In this document: positions 59,017-64,000 of the stretch, one piece after another
Layout of the letters: the number at the start of each line of letters is the position of its first letter
How positions within the stretch are numbered: position 1 is the stretch's first letter
Assembly (NCBI GenBank): GCA_026874595.1
Contig: CM049313.1
Span: forward strand, 16,861,508 to 16,925,507
DNA length: 64,000 nt
Reading direction: 5' to 3'
Origin: Sipunculus nudus
Lineage: Eukaryota > Annelida > Sipuncula > Golfingiida > Sipunculidae
The notes under the pieces: model-generated
Databases searched by the model: none
Seen by the model: the letters and a program-made list of their open reading frames with translations, nothing else
Told to the model about the DNA's origin: nothing
Program-made: the position numbers and the translations under genes

Positions 59017-60476
59017 ATATCATGAGTTAAAAGTGTAAAAATTAATCAATCAGTTAAATTAGCGAGAGGGGAATCTGAACATTGCGAGGGTTTCCCGAAA
59101 TTACCCTTCAGATTACCCCGATTTCAGATATCTTGGGATAACCTGAGATGGGGTTATTCCGAAATTTTTACACTGAGCCACGATGGTGAAAAATTAGCAT
59201 AACAAATGTAAATGCACAAATCAAACTACATGTGAATTTGTTTAATATTGATTTTATGTTTAAGAAAAGGTATTAATTACTATGTTTAAAATGGATAAAA
59301 GCGTAATTTCATGGAAAAAATTGTTGATGTCTTGTTCTGGATTTGAACCGGGTTCCCTTTATTTGGTGGCTCTGGGGACCAGTGTAGCATGCATTGTGCC
59401 ACTCTGGCTGGTGTTTAAGAAGCTTGTTTAAAATTGAAATGAGGTTTATGTCAGAGGTCAGTGTCAACATTGGGGTACATGACATTGATGTCACTTCCTG
59501 TTTTGACCTGTGAACAGAATTGTAACATGTGGTGCAGTAAATTTGCCTTCAGGCCACACAGAGGTATGTGTAATGTCTTTCATTCATTATAAGATGTCTT
59601 GTTATTTGTTATGTATTAACCATTAACTCCTAGAGAGCTTTTTCTTTTTAACTGGTGGCATATATCTCTTTCACATGTAGAATACTAGTCAAAGTTCTTG
59701 TGTCAACAATACCTGTCAAGAACTATTACCTTCCATTTGGTATAAAACCAGCTGGCAGCGTTACTGGATATAGCAGCTCTGTTACTAATATACCAGTGGT
59801 ATCATCATTATAATTATCCATATTGTGATCTGTTTTCTTCATTCTTATTGTGCTGTGCATATAACATTTTATATGGACCTATATATCTTATATATGGACT
59901 CTGTTACAGTTTACATACTAGTAAGATTAATTTCATTGTTTCAGTTTTCAAACGGGATTGTTTGTGGTAAACGAGCAAGCAACGCAACAAGCAGTCTCAG
60001 TGTTGAGCTTTGTAAAAAATAAAAGAAGTGAAACGTATATTAGTCGTCACTTTATGAACTGAACCTACAACAAACATAACTCAATTGTATGTCTTTACTT
60101 AGTCCTCTGATCCAATAGTTTTGTAGGTCATAGTCCAGTAGAATAAGTAATGATAAATAACTGACCTGATTGTCAGACGGGATCTGGTATTTGAACAATT
60201 TTACTCTGTCTGGAAGTTGCAGTGTATGACGGGAGAGTATGCTAAGTCACGTGACCGGTGCCACCATGCGCCATGATGATTGGCTGGTGAAAAAGAGGAC
60301 GAACGAGTGGAACAGCGATGAAACAAGCGGCGGTATCCATCGGTATAAAACACACATTTTACTAAGCGGATTAGGTCTCAAAGTAGTGTTTCTTTTTTTT
60401 TCACCTACATATGAAAATCCTTCATCTAACATCCGGGCAACAGACAATATAAAATAAATAGAAATCTGCATTTTAA
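59017..60476. other. Intergenic, one weak terminal-exon-like segment
   Basis: At 59945-60022 (+) an acceptor-like TTTCATTGTTTCAG precedes an open segment reading SNGIVCGKRASNATSSLSVE and ending in TAA within AAAAAATAAAAG. It could be a 3'-terminal exon or chance. Nothing else is supported. Confidence 0.25.
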
Positions 60477-60690
60477 GGAATGCATTCTCCGCCATGGGTT
60501 TGAATTCACTTATTTGGCCCATATTCCCAGGTTCATTTGTGCATAAGTGACTCTACATTTGTGAATGTTCCTTGATGACGCTCCTGAATCCGGATCCAGA
60601 CCAAAATCTAATTCCCGAAATGTCCTGACCACTGCCTGAGACTGCGTTCATGATTGCGTGAGATATGTTGTGATCACCCCCCCCCCCCAA
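60477..60690 (-). mobile_element. CCTCCGCCA inverted-repeat element, copy 2 (truncated)
   Basis: Read on the minus strand it contains GGATCCGGATTCAGGAGCGT, ATTCACAAATGTAGAGTCA and GGGAATATGGGCCAAATAAG, then GGCGGAGAATGCATTCC. These match 39900-40110. It ends at a 12-C run (60677-60688). Confidence 0.65.
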
Positions 60691-61152
60691 ACACACACAC
60701 GCACACGCCCCTTGTGTGAGAGAATTTCAATGAAGACATAAGTTTGTCCTCCTTTAACCATCTTATCTTTTCCTTTGAATTATCTGCCACCGCTTTCGCA
60801 CAATGTATTTTGAAGGAGTTCAGAATTGCATACTGAAAGGTACTGGCGTAGCACATTAATTCGTTAATATTCCGTTTGTGAATGTTTGGAGTGTCCACGT
60901 CAACGTACTTTCACTAGTACTTGCTTCGTCTGTAGCGGAATTGCGGGTCCTTTGCAGGTGTGTTAAATTTCAGCTTCTATCTGCCTGTTGACAGGTTGCT
61001 ACCAAAACGTCCATATTTATGTTCTGGGGTCGTTTGGGTTGCACTTTGATTAAACAATCGTTATGTGATATATTTGTACAGGTGTACAGGTGTACGCACA
61101 ATTTCTGACAGTACTCTACCATCTGGCTGCAAATGTGACTGTTATTTTTCAG

Positions 61153-61426
61153 GAGCGGCAAAGATTTACATATCAAAGTCGAAACACTACATGTATCAAA
61201 TTTTGAAAACTTTTTTGCTTACTCATGGAAAACAAACAGGTTATCAGCAGTCAAGCATGGAAAGAAAAATAACCTCCCGTCCACTGGAGGTGGGCTTTGT
61301 TGCTCATCTTGATCAACCAGACAACCTTGAAAGATGGAACCAGGCTATAGCTGTTATACCACTAGAGCCCGGAGCCACACAAATGCAGCTGCTTTTGGCA
61401 AAAAGACGGCTGACTTTAGTAGAATG
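61153..61426 (+). CDS. Possible internal exon of an unrecognised gene
   Basis: An acceptor (GACTGTTATTTTTCAG) and a donor (AGAATGGTGAGT) bound a 274-bp segment with one frame open throughout. Read in that frame it gives AAKIYISKSKHYMYQILKTF, then a stretch with SSMERKITSRPLEVGFVAHL, then LERWNQAIAVIPLEPGATQM and LLLAKRRLTLVE. The second half has a residue composition like real protein, with mixed charge, aliphatics and few repeats. I do not recognise a domain, and no partner exons were found within 2.5 kb either side. It could belong to a gene that extends beyond the window, or to a retroelement. Confidence 0.35.
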
Positions 61427-61655
61427 GTGAGTTTTGTGGCTCACTCGGCTTGCAAAATGTCGACTTGCTCAAACTGACCTGGAAGCCTATTCATTTGACG
61501 ATATTTAACCACGTTATCTATGTTACGTGTAACATATTGCATCCATTTACTTTTAACTAGTTTGTGATCAAATATCGAGTAAATGGTTTATCCTGGTGGT
61601 TTCATAAGCCAGCACTTTCAACCTTTAACTATCACACCGTTTCCTTTCAACGCCA

Positions 61656-61675
61656 AAAAAAAAAAAAAAAAAAAT
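61656..61675. repeat. Poly-A tract
   Basis: About 20 A in a row; no recognisable retrocopy precedes it. Confidence 0.85.
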
Positions 61676-62166
61676 AGCAAAATCTGAACATTTTTACAAA
61701 TGTTGTTCTTCAGTTAAGCGCCTTGTACTTTCTCAGTCAGCATCAAAATCAACAAAACTAAATTTGAATTAGTCTGTATATGTTTCGGGCATTTTAATTG
61801 TGAAAGATTTATATTTTTGTATTGATTTTTCTTAGGCCATACTGAGCTGCACAAAATCGGCTGACTTCGGCTTAATTTAATATCGGCTTGATCTCACCTC
61901 GGCTGGCGGCGGCGCAAAATGCGGGGGCGGCGCCGGGCTCTATCTACCACGATAGCTCTGACTTGTATCTTTCGGCACTCCAGACTCAGGAAGTTAATGT
62001 TCAGTGCTGAAAAGCTAGTGGCCCAAGCATTCATATTTTTTAAACCTTTGCCAATAGGCCAACAATGCATTGTTTTGCATTGGGCAAATAGTAAACTCGA
62101 CTCTTAACAACAGTTGCCTGTTCAGCGGTAAACAATCTTCATGAAGTCAAAACTATGAGATTACGT

Positions 62167-62385
62167 GTCAGTTGGACGGGCGCCAGTTGGACGGGTCTAA
62201 GTTAGACGGTCCAATATTGACGGGTCCCAGTTATATTTACGTCAATTTATCTTATGTTAATAATAAAGCGTCTGACCGGGACCCCCCCAACTGGGACCCG
62301 TCGGACTGGCACTCGTCAAGATGGGATCGAAACAATCCGACCTGTCTATCTGAGACCCGTCCATTTGGGAGGACATCAAGTATAG
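62167..62385. repeat. GGACGGGTCCCAGTT tandem units in inverted blocks
   Basis: The left block has about four copies of CAGTTGGACGGG or GACGGGTCCCAGTT. The right block, after 60 bp of AT-rich DNA, carries CCAACTGGGACCCGTCGGAC and GAGACCCGTCCATTTGG in inverted orientation. The whole could fold into a hairpin. Confidence 0.7.
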
Positions 62386-62389
62386 GCTA

Positions 62390-63810
62390 AAGGACATACA
62401 GAAAACTATTTAAAATGATTTTTGATTAACAGAATTTTTCATCTTGTGCTCAGGCGTTGATATCCTATTTTAGAAAGGGCTTCTATTGTGTGTACATGTT
62501 TCAGTCCATTCTGTGTCAGATTAACAGCTTACAGGTATATTTTTATGTTTGAATTCTGTTCTTACTGAGGGGTTACGGTGAACGCTTTGTGGTAAATATG
62601 CTGTTTTGTGAATAGATTTAATCTTGAACACCACACTTTTCTTTTTGTCGTCCGGGGTAAACCTTACAAAAGCCTGCAATGGCATATTTTATAGTACAAA
62701 TTCAACATGACAGCATTTTCAACTTGTTTCAGGGTGTTACCATATGATCTGCTGTTGTTTTATTACCTGCGCATGGCTGATGCACCGTGGTTTTCCGCAG
62801 GGTCTGAGATTTCATTAATATTAACACATCTAACATTAACGCTGTTACAGTGTTCCACGTATCCACGAATTTAGTCCGCTCCATATGCATCCAAATAAAA
62901 CGAGTGCAATCTAATTCCAATGTGACCTCTTCCACTGGGAGTTGCGGTGCGCTACCGAGACTAAATCCAATATTGATAAACATGCCTTTGGGAGTTTAAG
63001 ATGCAAGTCTTGTCTATCTGTGCATATGGCGTGCGCACGAATTAATGATTGCAGTTTGCTGCATGTGATTAGAGAATAAATGGAATATAATTTACGGGGC
63101 ATTACATTAAAGACCCGTTCGAAACAACAAGTGTCAAAATTAGTAATGTAAATTAAAAACTAATTTCAAGCCTGTCTTCATCGTCCGGTGGCCCGCTTCG
63201 TCTCAATCTTAACCGACTAGTTTTTTTCATTCGTTTTTTTCCTCTTTGTCTCTCACTTTCTCTCACACATTCTACATCACTGATCACTATACAGCACACA
63301 GCCTTTCAATACTACACAGTTAAGATAACAAGAAATTGCGTCATAATTCTTTTTGCTTCATGAAAAAAGTTAAGGTTTACAATTCAATTGAAACCTTCTT
63401 ATATTGTTGGCTACTGCGTGTTTTGTAAATAGATAGCTTTCCAAAATGTTAACTTTGATAAAGGATCGGGGAGAACGGTCTTGTGTCGCAGCGTGTCTAA
63501 TAACTATTTCATGTCGCTTTGGCCGCCGTTGTACAGAAAAAATAAACACTGGTGGTTTTGTCATTATTTCGCCTCACGTGAGCCCACACCTATAATGTGG
63601 GCCTATTGTGCTTTCTATCATAAAACAAATATTATAATTACGGCTCTGTAAGGCATATTTCCAAATTCATACGCCTGGTTTAAACTACAGACGTTGTTAT
63701 AGTTGTAAAGAACCGATGTGCATGGTTCATGGAATAAAACAGGCCACCTTGCTCAAAGTCTGTATTAAGTACCATCATGTCTCCAACCCGATTACACTCA
63801 AGCATGGAAA
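62390..63810. other. No feature seen
   Basis: AT-rich DNA without supported genes or repeats. Small minus-strand open frames lack evidence. Confidence 0.4.
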
Positions 63811-63811
63811 G

Positions 63812-63834
63812 CCCCCCCCCCCCCAAAAAAAAAC
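63812..63834. repeat. Poly-C followed by poly-A
   Basis: 13 C directly followed by about 9 A. Confidence 0.95.
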
Positions 63835-64000
63835 CAAAAACAAAAAAGGCTTTTAGATGCAATATAGTAATTTTGTTTACCATTGGCCCACTTAACATCG
63901 GCTTGCTAGTGTTTTGCTAGTGTAGCTACCTTAATTGGTTTATTTTCTGTTTTGTGGATGCTTAATCTTTAGGTATTTCACTGCTGCTTGCCATGCACCA

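Overview
The window looks like non-coding-rich nuclear DNA from an invertebrate, most likely a bivalve mollusc. It is AT-rich and full of long (TA)n runs, poly-G/poly-C tracts and minisatellites. It has no bacterial-type gene packing, its recognisable genes have GT-AG introns, and its dispersed repeats are of kinds common in bivalve genomes (GTCCGTCC-tailed elements, short inverted-terminal-repeat elements, tRNA-derived SINEs). The species call is an inference from this overall character; no species-specific gene was recognised.

The main content is a tandem cluster of small two-coding-exon genes of the BRI3 (Brain protein I3) family, spread over about 13-52 kb. Each encodes a Thr/Val/Gln/Pro-rich N-terminal tail, a CPxC knuckle, one hydrophobic segment and a C-terminal CxxC-G knuckle. 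Copy A has only its second exon visible (12989-13117, + strand). The other five copies are all on the minus strand: B (19765-20501), C (26464-32682, hydrophobic segment shortened by an in-frame 11-codon deletion), D (34624-37362), E (41398-42512, with a polyproline PPPY tail) and F (48041-51566, with a tail of only 20 residues). The intron between coding exons is always phase 0, directly after the first CxxC plus one Gly or Arg. B-F also show a splice acceptor just upstream of the ATG, and B-E a candidate donor further up, implying a 5' leader exon. B, C and D share a conserved upstream block, and B and C share a second one with TTACGTCA and AGGTCA motifs. This is a lineage-specific expansion, part intact and part decaying.

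Outside the cluster the only convincing open frame is a 119-codon, apparently intronless membrane-protein ORF on the minus strand (16275-16634), not recognised. A splice-bounded open segment at 61153-61426 (+) could be an internal exon of an unknown gene.

Repeats by region: 0-9.5 kb holds a GTCC-tailed element, a near-perfect 0.36-kb tandem duplication, a TTAA-flanked inverted-repeat element, a 40-bp minisatellite and a 2.1-kb tandem segmental duplication. 9.5-19 kb has microsatellites, a small TA-flanked element and a GC-rich 1.1-kb inverted-repeat element. 21-31 kb has a SINE, a 0.6-kb inverted-repeat element, a decayed non-LTR retrotransposon 3' end, two tandem copies of the GTCC-tailed element and another inverted-repeat element. 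35-40 kb has a second SINE copy and a tandem array inside the intron of gene D. 46-52 kb has a 29-bp minisatellite and a second TTAA element. 52-60 kb has a 3-kb element with inverted arms and a candidate solo LTR. No rRNA genes, tRNA genes or CRISPR arrays were found.
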